64,000 nucleotides of DNA from Amyloporia xantha (lineage: Eukaryota; Basidiomycota; Agaricomycetes; Polyporales; Adustoporiaceae), in contig JAYKKR010000001.1 of the NCBI GenBank assembly GCA_036971615.1, positions 868,001 to 932,000 on the forward strand. Direction: 5' to 3'. Below are positions 1 through 12,166 of this stretch, one piece after another. Position 1 is the first letter of the stretch. The number at the start of each line of letters is the position of its first letter. The notes beneath the pieces are model-generated. The model saw only the letters and a program-made list of their open reading frames with translations. It did no database searches and was not told where the DNA came from. Position numbers and translations under genes: made by a program.

Positions 1-40
1 ACCTCTCTCTGCATACTATACCCTCTCTGGACACGTCAAC

Positions 41-907
41 ATGCCTGTGACAAAACAAGCTCCTACGCGTCAAGCAATCACGCTCAAAGGATCCACAAAT
101 CTTGTTACGGAGTTCTTCAAATTCGCTGCCAATACGTACGTTTAAGTCATGACTTATGGTCTATAGTCAACGCAGAGACTGAGCAGCGTCGTCTAGGATA
201 TTGTTTCAGCGAGGAGTATATCCTGCAGATGACTTCCATATGGTCAAGAAATACGGTCAGACAGTGCTTGTCACGCAAGACCTCGCTTTGGAGAATTATC
301 TTGAGAAGTACGCGTTTCCTATTCCGTTGATGAAGTGAGACACAAACGCTGATGTGCAGGATCATGTCTCTAGGATCCTGAAGCAGGTGAATAGTGAGTC
401 ACGCCGTTCCTTTGGTTGCGTGCTGAATAACCCAGATTGTGTCCCTCAGAGTGGCTTCTGACCGGCTCGGTTACACAACTCGTGTTGGCGATTATCTCGA
501 AGGATTCGAGGACAACCATGGAGCGCTGGGTGTTCGACATTAATCTTGTGGAACAGCCCACTGATTCGTCCGAACCGTATGTCGATGTCGGTCATCTGTC
601 ATTAATGGCAGTCTAATCTTTCCTCGACAGAGCTCCTGCCAAACCCGAGGCGGAGATTCAGGCGGAGATTCGCAACATATTAAAGCAGATCGTATCAACT
701 GTCACATTCCTGCCTGTCATCGACGAGCCGACAGTGTTCAATATCCTCGCATATACGTCAGAATCGGCAGACATCCCTGCAGACGAGTGGATAGACACAG
801 ATCCACTCGCTATAGAGGCTAGTAAAAGTCAACAGGTGAAACTGAGAAGCTTCAGCACGGATGTGCACCGCATCGAGGCTATGGTCGCCTATCGATATGA
901 AGGGTAA
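41..907 (+). CDS. MAD2: Spindle assembly checkpoint protein Mad2 (HORMA domain)
   Basis: Mad2 is the spindle checkpoint HORMA protein that binds Mad1 and Cdc20 at unattached kinetochores and restrains the anaphase-promoting complex. The joined exons read as a complete HORMA protein of about 200 residues, the usual Mad2 length. They begin with ITLKGSTNLVTEFFKFA, continue with ILFQRGVYPADDF and VNKWLLTGSVTQLVL, then ERWVFDINLVE, and end with the safety-belt region containing VTFLP and VAYRYEG. I infer about four introns; the first runs from 136 to 196 with a GTACGT donor. The ATG at 41 is the first in frame and gives the expected short N-terminus. The upstream promoter lies mostly outside the window. 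Identification is by recognition of family sequence and is firm; splice sites are approximate. Confidence 0.93.
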
Positions 908-2791
908 AGGATCTGTGACGAGAGGTACATGATGGTATGTGATTGTTGAACTGAGCTATTTCCGTATTGACCTATCTATGGGCTTTCGAATTGCGGAAAA
1001 CGACAGCTGTGAGAGCCGCAACCACTTTGCCATGAGTATTGCGGTGTCAACCTGTGTTAGGCGGCTGTCGGTGAGAATATTGACGTTGATGCAATAATTA
1101 TATGGAAGAGCAGTTACCCAGGTCGGCCTGAGACCATCCAAGGAAAGAGCAGTGGTTGCAGGCTGTCAGGGTAGGACTTGTTTTACCGTCCAGAAGTGGA
1201 TAGACACTTGCATTCTCATGTGGAATACGTCGGATACGAACAAAGTCTCTCGTAGTTACGTAGGATGCGAGCTCGAGTGCCTGAGAGGCTCTTGGCGGCA
1301 AGCACAGATAGTAGTCCGTCTAAATCGTCGCCGGGACCATGTTGGGCCATGTTACTATCATACAACTATCACATCACACCAAATTTCCCGAACACGCATC
1401 GTCATGACAGCCACTGTGTGCACCACAGCGGCCGAAATTCAACCGTAGTTGGATCGAAAAGTGTCTTTCGATCGCTAAAAGGATGTATTTGGTCGAAATC
1501 GAAAAATATACACATTTTCGACCCTTCCACTTCGGTCGTTTTGTAAGTCGTTTTCCGTCTGTTGTCGTGCATGCCGCACAATGTATGAGACACGGGATCA
1601 TCCGAGTAGCACTTGTGATGAGTCATCCAACGCTAGCATTGCCACGTACGTCTGTCTCGTCTCTCTCTCCAACTCTCCCCTGGTGGTTCTCAGCGCGCAG
1701 CGTATGCACTATGCGCAGTCATACGCTATGCATTGACACCCGCACTGGAGAGACACCATACTGTCACTAATTGTCAAGGGCAACATAGGGCCATGCACTT
1801 GCCCTGTTTCCATTCTTCGAGTCCTCTCATACTGACAGGCTGTCCTACCTCACATTACTCACAGTACGCCATCTACACTACCAGACAGTCTACTGATGCC
1901 ATGCCCGCACGCGCACAACCGAAAACCGAACACAGCCGTTATGGAGTGCAGGACAGTGTCTGAGAGGCGGGTCTACAATTGGTGCGTGGACGTCTACATC
2001 ATCCAACTCGGATCGCAACTGATCAACCTCCCAGTCATGCCTCATCTGGACTCGTAGCACACGGCATGAGCAATGATGTTTATTAGAGCCGTAGGTCGGC
2101 TGCAATGGGCATGCTGAGAGTGTCAACCCATCAGTCAAAATCGTGAAGTTTCACATGTCTCATTTGTCCTATATGCAACGTCTTACTCCTGCAGACGCAG
2201 ACCGTAAATCTTTCTGCTCTATGTGCTATTGTAGCTGGGGTCTAATGTAGCTTCACAATTGCATATTTGAATCCAATTTGTGTATTGTAAAGAGTCATAA
2301 TATCAATCTAATTTAGTTTGTTTATATACCGCAATGCCAACCATTGCTTGTTCGAATACTGGATCGTTTACGGTGTGAGTATTATGATCGATAAACGGAC
2401 TAAATTCGACTGGGCACAGTAATTTCATGAAAGGTCGAAAACGGAAACATACCGGCTTAACTTTTCGGCCGTTAGTGTGGAACGTAAAACGGACTATTTC
2501 CACCATTTCAGGCCTTTTAACGGCTTCAAAGAAACCGTCAAACGACTCAAACAGAGGTCTAATTTAGACCGCTGTGAGGCGCACAGTGAGCGCCGTGACC
2601 ACTGACCATAATGGAAAGATCATGCCGGGCCACTTATAGGGTCAATCGCCCATTGTTACCCATCTTCACCCTTCCGCTCTCTTACTCTACTCCCTCCTTT
2701 TTCTCTTTTCTGTGGCCGGTCCGTCTTCCTTCCTCTTGGTACAGGATACCTTTGCAGTTGAACTGTCGCATATCGTACTCTATAAACGACA
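908..2791. other. 1.9-kb spacer without a supportable gene
   Basis: This stretch lies between MAD2 and noxA. Open frames here are all under 100 codons, overlap on both strands, and show no recognisable domain or plausible exon chain. It includes the noxA promoter and 5' leader. A 15-bp palindrome sits near its right end. Confidence 0.6.
2556..2570. promoter_or_regulatory. 15-bp palindrome upstream of noxA
   Basis: The sequence ggtctaatttagacc reads the same on both strands around its central base, with 7-bp arms. It lies about 220 bp before the noxA ATG, where a dimeric regulator could bind. That role is inference. Related ctaat/ctaatttag fragments occur at about 2243 and 2308. Confidence 0.25.
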
Positions 2792-4898
2792 ATGAGCGAA
2801 AGCTGGTTCCGCCGCGAGTTCCTCAGCCCGAGGAGGCTCATTTTCAACGTCCTATTTTATGGCCTCCAACTATTCTTTTTTGCATATGGATGGTGGGCTC
2901 AGGTACGTCGACCTCTACAGTGGTCATAGAGGCGGTTCTGACGTACTCGACAGGAAACGGACAACAAGCTGGCTGCTCTCAATAGCTTGAAATGGTCGGT
3001 TTGGGTCTCTCGAGGTGCTGGTCTTGTCTTGGCTTTCCTCGCTGCCGCGCTCCATCTCCCCATGCTCCGCAACTGCATTCGAGTTATTCGTCCAAAGGTG
3101 GCTTTCCTGTTCCCTGCGGACGAGAATATCTGGTTCCACAGACAGGTCGCCTACGCGATGGCTTTCTGGGCAGTGGTTCACACCTCCGCCCATTACGTCA
3201 ACTTCTTCAATGTCGAGCGCACGCGTACGTAGATCTTGCATTATACGGTTTATTGCTCTATAACGGTGTTTGCAGAGGTCCGACAGGAGTTCGCGTTGCA
3301 GATCCATTACACCCAGGCGGGTGGAATCACAGGACACTTCATGCTGTTGTGCATGGTCCTTATGTACACGACTGCTCACCACAAGATCCGCAACCAGTGC
3401 TTTGAAGCGTTCTGGTACACTCATCAACTTGCTTTCTTCTTCTTCCTTGCTCTGTGGACGCATGCCGACGGTTGTTTCGTCCGTGACTCTGTGAACCCTG
3501 CATACACCAAGACATTCCCGTTCTACGACGCAAAGTTCTGTATTGGCTACCAGAGCTGGCGCTTCACCATCTGGCCAGGGATCATCTACTTCGGGGAGCG
3601 CATTTGGAGAGAAATCAGGGCAAGACGGGCGACGCGGCTGTCCAAGGTCCTCGTGCATCCGAGTGGTATGTTTGTGTTTAGGCTGCAGTTGTGACTGAAC
3701 AGCTGAGAAACTCTTCATAGGTGCAATGGAGCTTCGCATCGTGAAGCCCAGTTTCAAATACGTGGCCGGACAGTGGCTCTTCATCCAGGTCCCTGACGTA
3801 TCGAAGCATCAATGGCATCCTGTAGGGCAATCATCTCTCCTTACTCTGTTGTATGCTTATGAAACGGATGTAGTTCACTATCACCTCTGCCCCTGAGGAT
3901 CCTTACGTCTCTGTGCATATTCGTCAGGTCGGTGACTGGACGTATGCGCTTGGTGACCGCGTTGGCGCTGGTCCGGCTGTAGTAGCTGCTATGACTAAAG
4001 CGGCTATGCTGGGTACTGAGAAGGATGATTCAATCTATGGCACGCGCGGTGACTTTGTTGAGCTCGACCCGAATGGCTCTCGCCCTCTGCCGACGGTCAG
4101 GATAGATGGGCCTTACGGCGCTCCAGCTGAAGATGTATTTAACGTCGAGGTCGCCGTGTTGGTGGGGGCCGGTATTGGTGAGACCTCTCGCCATGGAATC
4201 CGTGATTAGTTTGATCAATTGACCGTCTCGTTTCAGGTGTAACCCCCTTCGCTTCCATCCTGAAGCATATCTGGTACCGTCAGAAGAAGGGCACGCTCCA
4301 GTCTCTCAAGCGCGTTGAATTCTTCTGGGTTTGTCGTGACGCTCCATCGTTCGGTTGGTTCCAGACGCTTCTGCAGGAGGTCGAGGCTGCTCAAGTGGAT
4401 CGTACGTCAGCTTTCTCTGGGTTTGTCAGACCAACAATTGATGGCGTGTTGCAGCCAATTTCCTTCACATCAACATCTATCTCACGCAGAAGATCAATGA
4501 AGACATGCTCTGGAATATTGCCCTAAACGATGCGGGTGCGGAATACGACCCTCTTACTCTGCTCCGTACCCGCACCATGTTCGGTCGTCCGGACTGGAAG
4601 AACATCTACAGTCGCATTCGGCAAGCTATCGAAGTGGGACAGTATCTTCCCGGTACTAATGAGCAGCTCAAGACTAAAGTTGGGGTAAGTAGTCAGAGCC
4701 ATCCGCAACGGTAGTCATGATACTGATTGTGTGACAGACTTACTTTTGCGGACCCGGTGTCATGGCAAAAGGAATCAAGGACGCATGCGTGGCATCCTCG
4801 ACCCCCAATATCAACTTCACGTTCGCTAAGGTGGGTAGTAGTGTATCCTGCTATCGGCCATGTATTAACGTGCTATGGGAATTTAGGAGCATTTCTGA
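2792..4898 (+). CDS. noxA: NADPH oxidase A (NoxA, gp91phox-like catalytic subunit)
   Basis: NoxA is a membrane flavocytochrome that moves electrons from cytosolic NADPH through FAD and two haems to oxygen, making superoxide. In fungi it acts with NoxR and Rac in hyphal growth and fruiting. Nine exons join cleanly; introns are 2903-2953, 3225-3275, 3666-3720, 3822-3873, 4178-4236, 4402-4454, 4685-4737 and 4831-4886. Visible landmarks are haem-ligand histidines in WFHRQVAYAMAFWAVVHTSAH and GGITGHFMLL/YTTAHHKIR/YTHQLAFFF, the FAD motif HPFTITSAPEDPY, the NADPH motif GAGIGVTPFASIL, and the C-terminal KEHF ending typical of the family. There is no EF-hand extension, so it is not NoxC, and no long N-terminal extension, so NoxA fits better than NoxB. 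The last exon codes only EHF and a stop. Confidence 0.95.
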
Positions 4899-5097
4899 GC
4901 TGCGTATCTCATCTGCATTTCGTCATTTATTGCTTTCTTGGAGATGTTGCGGGACGTTGCCGGTTGTTGCTCAGTGAAGATCGCGTCGACTCCGAGGCGG
5001 ACATAGAAACCCGTATATATGTCGTGTTTAGATACCTTTGTATCTATGCAGTGCTGATTCACGACGACGGAAAATTCCCAGCGGAAATGATTCGAAG

Positions 5098-5105
5098 CAG
5101 TCGAT
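5098..5105. repeat. Left target-site duplication (cagtcgat)
   Basis: This octamer directly precedes the left terminal inverted repeat at 5106. It is repeated exactly after the right terminus at 5840-5847, as expected for an insertion that duplicates 8 bp of target. Confidence 0.85.
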
Positions 5106-5839
5106 AGGACCCCCGCAAATCCCCTAAGAGGTCCGATCCCGGACCCCCAAAAAAGGCCCCCCCCCAGGGGCGAAATGTTCGATCCAAATTTGCTCAAATC
5201 CCCAAAATTGGGCCTCGAAAACTGGAAATGTTGCGTGCCTAAGACCCCCAAAAACCTGGCATCTGGAGGGAGGTTCGGTCCAGGGACCCCCAAAAGTGAC
5301 CTCATTCGGCGGGTTGGTGCCTCGAACATGACTGGTGCGGAGTCTGGCCATCCAGTGGCCATCCATGCTGCCACCAAACATTCTTCTTTCGGTTATCTAT
5401 TCTACGAATCCATTTGCGACAATATATATTTTCAGCCACTTTTGCTTGATTTTAAATGGCAACAGCTGTTTCTCGAAAACGCGCTGCACCTTCGGACGAG
5501 AACAGGCGGAGTTGGATACTCAAAATGGTGCGTTAGCCTGGGAGATGGGAGCGGTGTCGAAAAAACTCAAGGAGGTGTAAATGTAAAGGATTTCTATAAA
5601 GTGCTTCCTATAGTTCCTAGGCTTTTATTTGACGTATGTGAAGCTCGCAGTACACGGCGAAAGTCCTAGCGAGGTGGTGGACGCTCTGGGCGCTTTTTTG
5701 TAGGTTTGATCCCATATACCCCCAAATTTAGCCTCTTTCACGGGACCTTCGGTGCCAAATCCCCAAATTTGGCCCTATAGCGACCCCCAAATTTGGGTAC
5801 CAGCGGGATCGGACCTCTTAAGGGATTTGCGGGGGTCCT
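5106..5839. mobile_element. Non-autonomous DNA transposon (MITE-like, 8-bp TSD, hAT-type candidate)
   Basis: The 734-bp element has terminal inverted repeats of about 37 bp that differ at one position. The left end begins aggacccccgcaaatccc, and the right end is its reverse complement. Both ends are flanked by cagtcgat. Just inside each terminus are degenerate copies of a gacccccaaatttggg-type motif. The interior codes for nothing recognisable and no transposase is present, so movement would need an enzyme supplied elsewhere. An 8-bp duplication is typical of hAT elements, but the termini do not show a classic hAT consensus, so the superfamily is inferred. It sits between the noxA 3' end and the RecQ start, roughly 170 bp upstream of the RecQ ATG. 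The near-perfect ends and intact duplication suggest a fairly recent insertion. Confidence 0.85.
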
Positions 5840-5847
5840 CAGTCGAT
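5840..5847. repeat. Right target-site duplication (cagtcgat)
   Basis: Exact copy of the octamer at 5098-5105, immediately outside the right terminal inverted repeat. Confidence 0.85.
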
Positions 5848-6008
5848 GTGCAAGTGTTGTGCAGATGTGTGACACGTTACAGCGCGTTACGCGTGTGCGC
5901 GATCACGAGTCCCGTGGTCGCGACTCGCGAGCACCCTTTCTTTAGAATCGCGCTCAATTCAGCTCAAGTCGTTCTGCCTCTTCAATAATAACTTTAGTTC
6001 TCTTCGTA

Positions 6009-8900
6009 ATGTCTGGACTTATGGAGAAGGCGCATCAAGTCTTGAAGGAGACCTTCGGCTTCCCCTCATTTCGTCTTGCTCAGGAGGAGGTCTGCTCGCA
6101 ATGGTTTCTCCTATTCTCATTCTCGCTGAAAGTCGTATTGTACTGTTCCCCACAGGTCATTCACAGACTACTAGTACAGAATGATAATGCACTTGTGCTT
6201 TTTCCTACTGGAGGTTTGACTTTCATTCCTGTATCTTTAACGTTGATGCCAGTTCGCTAATCCCGCCTGAATCAGGGGGGAAAAGTCTTACATACCAAGT
6301 CCCTGCTCTGTGCCTCGATGTATGGTCACAATTAATCTGCGTTACTGATTGCTTTCGTTGATAATTTGCTACCAAGGGCCTTACCCTGGTCATATCGCCC
6401 CTGATTGCTCTCATGAAGGACCAAGTTGATGCCTTAGTAGACCGGGGCGTTAAAGCGGCTAATTTGGACAGCACTCTTTCTGCAGATAGGGCTGCGTGGG
6501 TGAAGGGTGAAGTAATTTCTGGCCAGATGAAACTACTCTACGTTGCCCCTGAAAGGTGAGCGTTGGGCGGTTGTACCACACTTACATGTTCATTTAGTTG
6601 TCGAATACGCAGGCTCAATAATGAATCTTTCATTAATATGATGAAAAAAGTCAAGATATCCTTGTTAGCAGTCGATGAGTCGCACTGTATCTCCCAGGTC
6701 TCTTTGGGAGTCAGCTTGTCCAGATATTCGACATGCTCATCAGCTTCCTATAGTGGGGTGCAAGTTTCCGACCGGAATACCTCAAGATTGCCCGTTTCGC
6801 TGAAGAGTTGGATGTTGAGCGAGTCTTGTGTCTGACAGCTACGGCGACGAAGACTGTCGCTGAGGACATCTGCAAAAGTTTCTACATCGATACTGTGGCA
6901 GGCGTTTTCCGAACCCCTGTCTATCGTCCCAAGTGAGCTGTCAAGGATAATCTCCAGGTGCATCGTGGCCGCTCATTCGTTTCGTTCAGCCTAGCCTTCC
7001 AAGTGCAAGTGGCGCAGAACATGGACGAAAAATTATCTCATGTCATACCCATCCTACAGTCTAGGAAGGGACCGGTTATTGTATATGTCACAACGCAGAA
7101 GCAGGCGCAGGAACTTGCGAACAGTCTTCTACCTCATGGGGTTGAGGCAATGGTTTATCATGCCGGGCTACCTTCTGAGGAACGAGAGAGGGTCCAACTG
7201 GCATTCATGGATTCCGAGAAAGGTATTGTCTGTGCTACAATCGCATTTGGAATGGGAATTGACAAGGGTAAGAACGTTGCGTGGTTATACGTCTTGCTCA
7301 TTCTCTCACCTTGCATCTGACTCTTCAGCGGATATTCGACAGGTGAGTCGTAAGTAAGAGCCATTGAAAACGATGATAGAATTAGCAAATTAGGTTATTC
7401 ACTTTAATATGCCAAAGACATTGGAAAATTACAGTCAAGAAGTGGGAAGAGCGGGGCGCGACGGACAGGAGTCAAAATGCCTTATGTTCCTATCCGCTTC
7501 AGATCTTCCTATTCTAGAAGGCTTCGCTAGAGGCGATACTTGTGCGAAAAGAGATCTAGAATTATGGTTGCAAGAAGTGGCATTGCGGGCACCTGCCCCG
7601 GATCGAACGATAGACTTCAATCTCTATCAGCAGTCCAAAGAGTGAGTGTTTTCAATTGGATCGCGCTATTCCCACTCACTTGGTCCACACAGTTACGACA
7701 TCAGGGTATGCGTGTCAAAGACTGATCCCCGCTCTTTCTCACATTGTATTCGCAGTCCAACGTTCTCAATCTCTGCTATGCGCAGCTTGAGCTAGATTTT
7801 GGATACATTAGAGCTACTACCCCGTTTTACTCTATCTACGATATTACTGCGCGCACCGGTGACGGCTGGTCAAAGGTCATGGCAGACAAGTCGCCGGCTG
7901 CCGTAGCGATCAGGAAGTACTGGACCTGCAAGAGGACAACTTACCAGGTACGCCTGCGATCGTGCACCCCTGCCGTCCCTTACTCACCACGTCCTCTTAG
8001 ATCGATATGGTCACTACCGCCGATCTTTCTAAAAGGGACAGATCCGAGTTGGCGAAGCACGTCAGCGGATGGGAGCTTGATGGTTGGCTTCCGGTCCCCC
8101 AGAAGAAATATTCGAACTCATGTCATGTCTTATACAGGTTACATCAACTGTAAAGTATCGCAAGTCAGAGCGGTACGCCGATCCACAATGCAGTGCGCAG
8201 TCATGATAGTCACACAACTCACATTGTATCTTAGCGGTACACTGTCAATGAGAAAAGCCCAATGCCGAAGACAACGAACGAAATCAAAGCTCTCGCAGAC
8301 AAGTTGTTCCAGGGAATGCTTACACGCGAACAAGAGGCTGTGCAGAAGCTTCATCAGGTCATTGAAACTGTGACAGATGATAATTGTAAGTGTACCTGTC
8401 TCTGCAACTAACTTGGTTCCATGCATACTAAAATTTATACAACAGGTCTAGCACACTCTCTGTCCGTTTACTTCGGAGACGAAATCGCCGTGCCTGGTGG
8501 CATGTGCGAAAAATGTAGTTTTTGTGAATCTGGTGCCGGGATTGAGTTTAAATCTCAGTTCAATTCCGTACCCAACCGGCAACAAGTTCAAGCTATCCTA
8601 CAAGCATGTCCGGAACGCGATGATCCTCGTCTTCTGGCCCGTATGGCGTTCGGGATAACGTCTCCTCGACTGACAGCTGGAAAGTGGTCGACCTCGCATC
8701 CACTTTTTGGCAGTATGGGCGACGTGGACTTCAATGCATTAGTTTCAGCTTTCGACAAGGAGTGTGCGCAAGCCGGGTATGCGAAGAGCACAATTACCCC
8801 CGCACCAAGAAGTTCACAGAAGCGTTCGCAACCGACGTCTAACGCAGGTGGAACAAGTCGTGGTGGTTATAGCAAGAGAGCCCGTCGAGGCAGATATTGA
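6009..8900 (+). CDS. RecQ-family ATP-dependent DNA helicase
   Basis: RecQ helicases unwind DNA 3'-to-5' in repair and in resolving recombination intermediates. The exons give the helicase core in order: N-terminal MSGLMEKAHQVLKETFGFPSFRLAQEE (motif 0), FPTGGGKSLTYQVPAL (Walker A), TLVISPLIALMKDQ, LLAVDESHCISQWG (motif II), CLTATAT (motif III), VYHAGLPSEER, FGMGIDKADIRQVIHF and ENYSQEVGRAGRDGQ (motif VI). A C-terminal part has a cysteine cluster (MCEKCSFC) that could bind zinc, and it ends in a basic tail (SKRARRGRY). More than ten introns are present. Motif II reads DESH rather than the usual DEAH. The transposon at 5106-5839 lies just upstream and may affect the promoter. I cannot assign it to a particular eukaryotic RecQ subfamily from sequence alone. 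Confidence 0.88.
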
Positions 8901-9223
8901 TAAAGTACAGGCTAGTCTTGTAGCACAAAAAATACAGTCAGTTGTTGAGCCGAGAGTGGGTAGAATGACCGCGTGTGGATGATAAAGTGTTACGCGCCTT
9001 GACTCTGCCTCGCTCGCGACTACAGTTGAAAGCTATCACGTGGAGCGTGTTTTGGGTGGATGGGAATACTGTGGCAAGACAACCTTCCCACTTCAACCTC
9101 CATCCCTTCATTCCTTCCCGTTTGGTCTGTTCAGTGTTATCTGTTGTATACATCTGTGGTTGCGACTGAAGAACACTTTGAAGTTGCTTTGATTCCCTGT
9201 CTGTGGTCCTTTCGTTCTTCACC

Positions 9224-12081
9224 ATGTCTGCCGCTACGCCTGCTGCATCAACTCCAGATGGGACCTCGCCCGGAAATGCGAACGGAACCGCGTCGGATGC
9301 CACAATAGGACCTACAGACCGCACCATTTTGGAGTACTTGCGAAGCAAGGGCTATACAGGGGCTGAAAAAGAGCTACTTGCAGCTATCGAAAACAACACT
9401 TCCGATGACAAGGGCAAGAGGCCTGACATCGGTGGTGTGTCGTCTACTATCACTGCAGACGACCTTGTACAGTCCGAGGCTGTTTATGCGCAGCGACCGT
9501 CGCGACCCGGAGATAATGTTCTCAAAGAATCAGCCACTGTTGTACAAGAGTTGGCTGCCATGGGCAATCCGACCAACATCCAAAACCTCATCGCAAGCGT
9601 AGATGCCGTTGGCGCTGAAGAAATCCTCTCACTTGACCCGACCGATAGGCAGGAAGGGTTCCGGGAGCTCGAAGCATGGGTTGACGGGTCTCTTGACATG
9701 TATAGAGTGAGCATGTATGTATCTCGAAATGAATAGGATTTAATATCCTTTTTCTTAGCCCGAATTCCGACCTATATTATTCCCTATCTTTTGTCACTTC
9801 TATCTTGACCTTATACAACATGGCTTCAAGGAGGCCGGTGTGTCTCTTTGCTTGCTTGTACACGAGATATTGTCTAATAGTTCGATTACCCTTAGCACTC
9901 AGATTCTACGCCGAGTTCTCGCCTTCCTTGGCATCCGCCCACAATGCTACGCTGCACCATCTGTCCACACTATTACTCCCATCACATGTACAGAACGATG
10001 AACTCGCACAACGCTTCCGTAACGAGAAATACACAATACGGATGAGCCGGTCTGGATTTGGTCTACTTGTCGGCTGGCTAACTGAGGGCGTCGGTGGAGA
10101 GGCAAGTGGACAAGGGGAAGGCTTCTCAGGAGAACGAGGAAAACGGGGGCGAGCTGCCGTATTGCGAGTAGTGAACAACCACCTGCGCTTCGATGGTAAG
10201 TTGCAGCTTTTAGTATGATGCATGGAGTGCGTACCCACCGTAATGCAGTGACCTCGTCCACAACGACCTCTGTTTCCCCAAATGCATGGGAGGAGTCGAC
10301 TGGTCTTTTATCTTCTGTGATTCCACAAGGAAGTGGGAGTGGGACAATCACTAATCCTCAGTCTTTCAATTCATCCAAGGCGGAACTGAAACTTGGCGCT
10401 GCTCCTGTTTCGGAAGAGCTACGCGCAGAAACTGAACGCACTCTTAGGGAACAAGCTATGGTCGATCGTGATCCCGGTGCACAATATGATCTTCAACTGT
10501 ACTCGAAAAGCTCGGTGCCTCAGCACGGACTTGTTGCACCTTCACCATCAGATTTACCGCCGTATCCCCCATCTTTCAAGACTATCGATGTCAAACGGGA
10601 GGTTGAGAAGGTGCGCGATGCGCGAAAGAGGATTCGCTTGGAGCGTTCGCATCTCTCCAACGCACATTCGAACGCCGCACAGGCAAATGCGGCTAGACCG
10701 CTTCCGTTACCAAGTATATGTGCATATACGCTCCATGATGTCGGCGAAGGGTAGGTGGTTTTGAATGACTGGACCTTACAGTTCGTGCTGATCTGATCGT
10801 TGACTTAGTGTGCCTTGCTGCACGTTCTCCGAAGACACGTCGATGATGGCGGCAGGATTTTCTGAGAGCTATATACGTCTCTGGAGCTTGAAAGGTGAAA
10901 GATTGAAAGGGTATCGAAGTGACTTTCAATCAAATTCAGTGAAAGACGGTCAGTGAAACCCTGCTCTTTATTGCTTTACATCACGCGGGCTGATCATTTT
11001 AACTTAGCTTCATCACTGCGAAAAGTACGCGAAAAGGGTGGGAGCACTACTCGGAAGTTAATTGGCCACAGTGGCCCCGTCTACTCCGTGGCCTTCGACC
11101 CTGTCGGCGGCTCAGCCACTCCGCCAAGATACCTACTCTCAGCGTCGGCAGATGCAACCACACGTCTATGGTCTCTCGACACCATGACGAATGTTGTAGC
11201 ATACAGAGGACATCAAAATCCTGTATGGGATGTACAATGGAGTCCAATGGGCATATATTTTGCCACAGCGAGTCGAGATCGTACCGCTCGGCTATGGTCG
11301 ACGGATAGGACATCTACGTTGAGGGTGTACGCTGGGCACCTGAGCGACGTTGACGTGAGTCCTGTCTAAAGTCTGCTAATATGGCATTTAATGAATATAT
11401 TCAAGTGTGTTCAATTTCATCCAAACTCGTTATACCTTGCGACTGGTTCAAGCGACTGGACCGCCCGGTTGTGGGATGTCCAAAAAGGGACATGCTTACG
11501 CGTGTTCATTGGACACCAAGGGATTGTCTCGTCCCTCGCATTCAGTCCAGACGGACGTTATCTGGCAAGCGCAGGTGAGTCTCTTAATTATTTTGGTGTG
11601 ATCGAAATTCAGGTGTCTTCCAGGTGAGGACCTTGCCATCAACCTATGGGACCTCGGTTCTGGACGTCGGATCAAGAAAATGACGGGTCACACCGCGTCT
11701 ATATATTCACTTGCCTTCAGCGCAGAATCATCAACGTTGGTTTCTGGTGGCGCCGATTGGACAGTACGGTGCTGGGACGTGGAGACTGCTGGTGGGCTAC
11801 CAGTCAAGACACGGGAGAACGGCATACACACAAACGGCACCAGTATGTCGGGCGGCGCCGCTGAGTCGTACCATACGAAAGATGAGGATAGTATTGAGAC
11901 GTACGTGCTCTCCACACTGACACTCTAAGACATCCATTCATTGTATGCTTACTCGCCGTACTTCAGCACGGATCTCCTCGCAACCTTTCCGACAAAACGA
12001 ACACCCATTACCAATGTCCAATTCACGCCTAGGAATCTGTGCCTTGTTGCTGGCCCATTCCTCAGTACTGAACAACGATGA
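9224..12081 (+). CDS. TAF5: TFIID/SAGA subunit TAF5 (LisH, NTD2, WD40)
   Basis: TAF5 is a scaffold subunit of TFIID and, in many fungi, of SAGA, and acts in RNA polymerase II initiation. After the ATG at 9224 comes a LisH-like segment ([22 protein letters not shown]). The TAF5 NTD2 region follows, including [16 protein letters not shown] and [23 protein letters not shown]-terminal beta-propeller has GH...WD-type repeats: [56 protein letters not shown] and [15 protein letters not shown]. The closing segment [16 protein letters not shown] matches the family's C-terminus. An upstream in-frame GTG at 9203 is not used as a start. The next gene is convergent and ends 85 bp away. Confidence 0.93.
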
Positions 12082-12166
12082 CCGCCACGCTATCTCCTAA
12101 TTGTACATCTGCGGTGTACACAATACCTACTTTATCAGTCTGATATACAATATCATATCTTCCGCT

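Noticed and set aside
1430..1560. Possible remnant of a mobile element upstream of noxA
   Set aside because: Some tcgaaa-rich similarity with 2400-2500 was suspected, but no alignable repeat, terminus or target duplication was found.
2924..3784. Minus-strand open frame of 286 codons
   Set aside because: It lies antisense to noxA exons, which match the family residue by residue; the frame has no domain and is a shadow of coding sequence.
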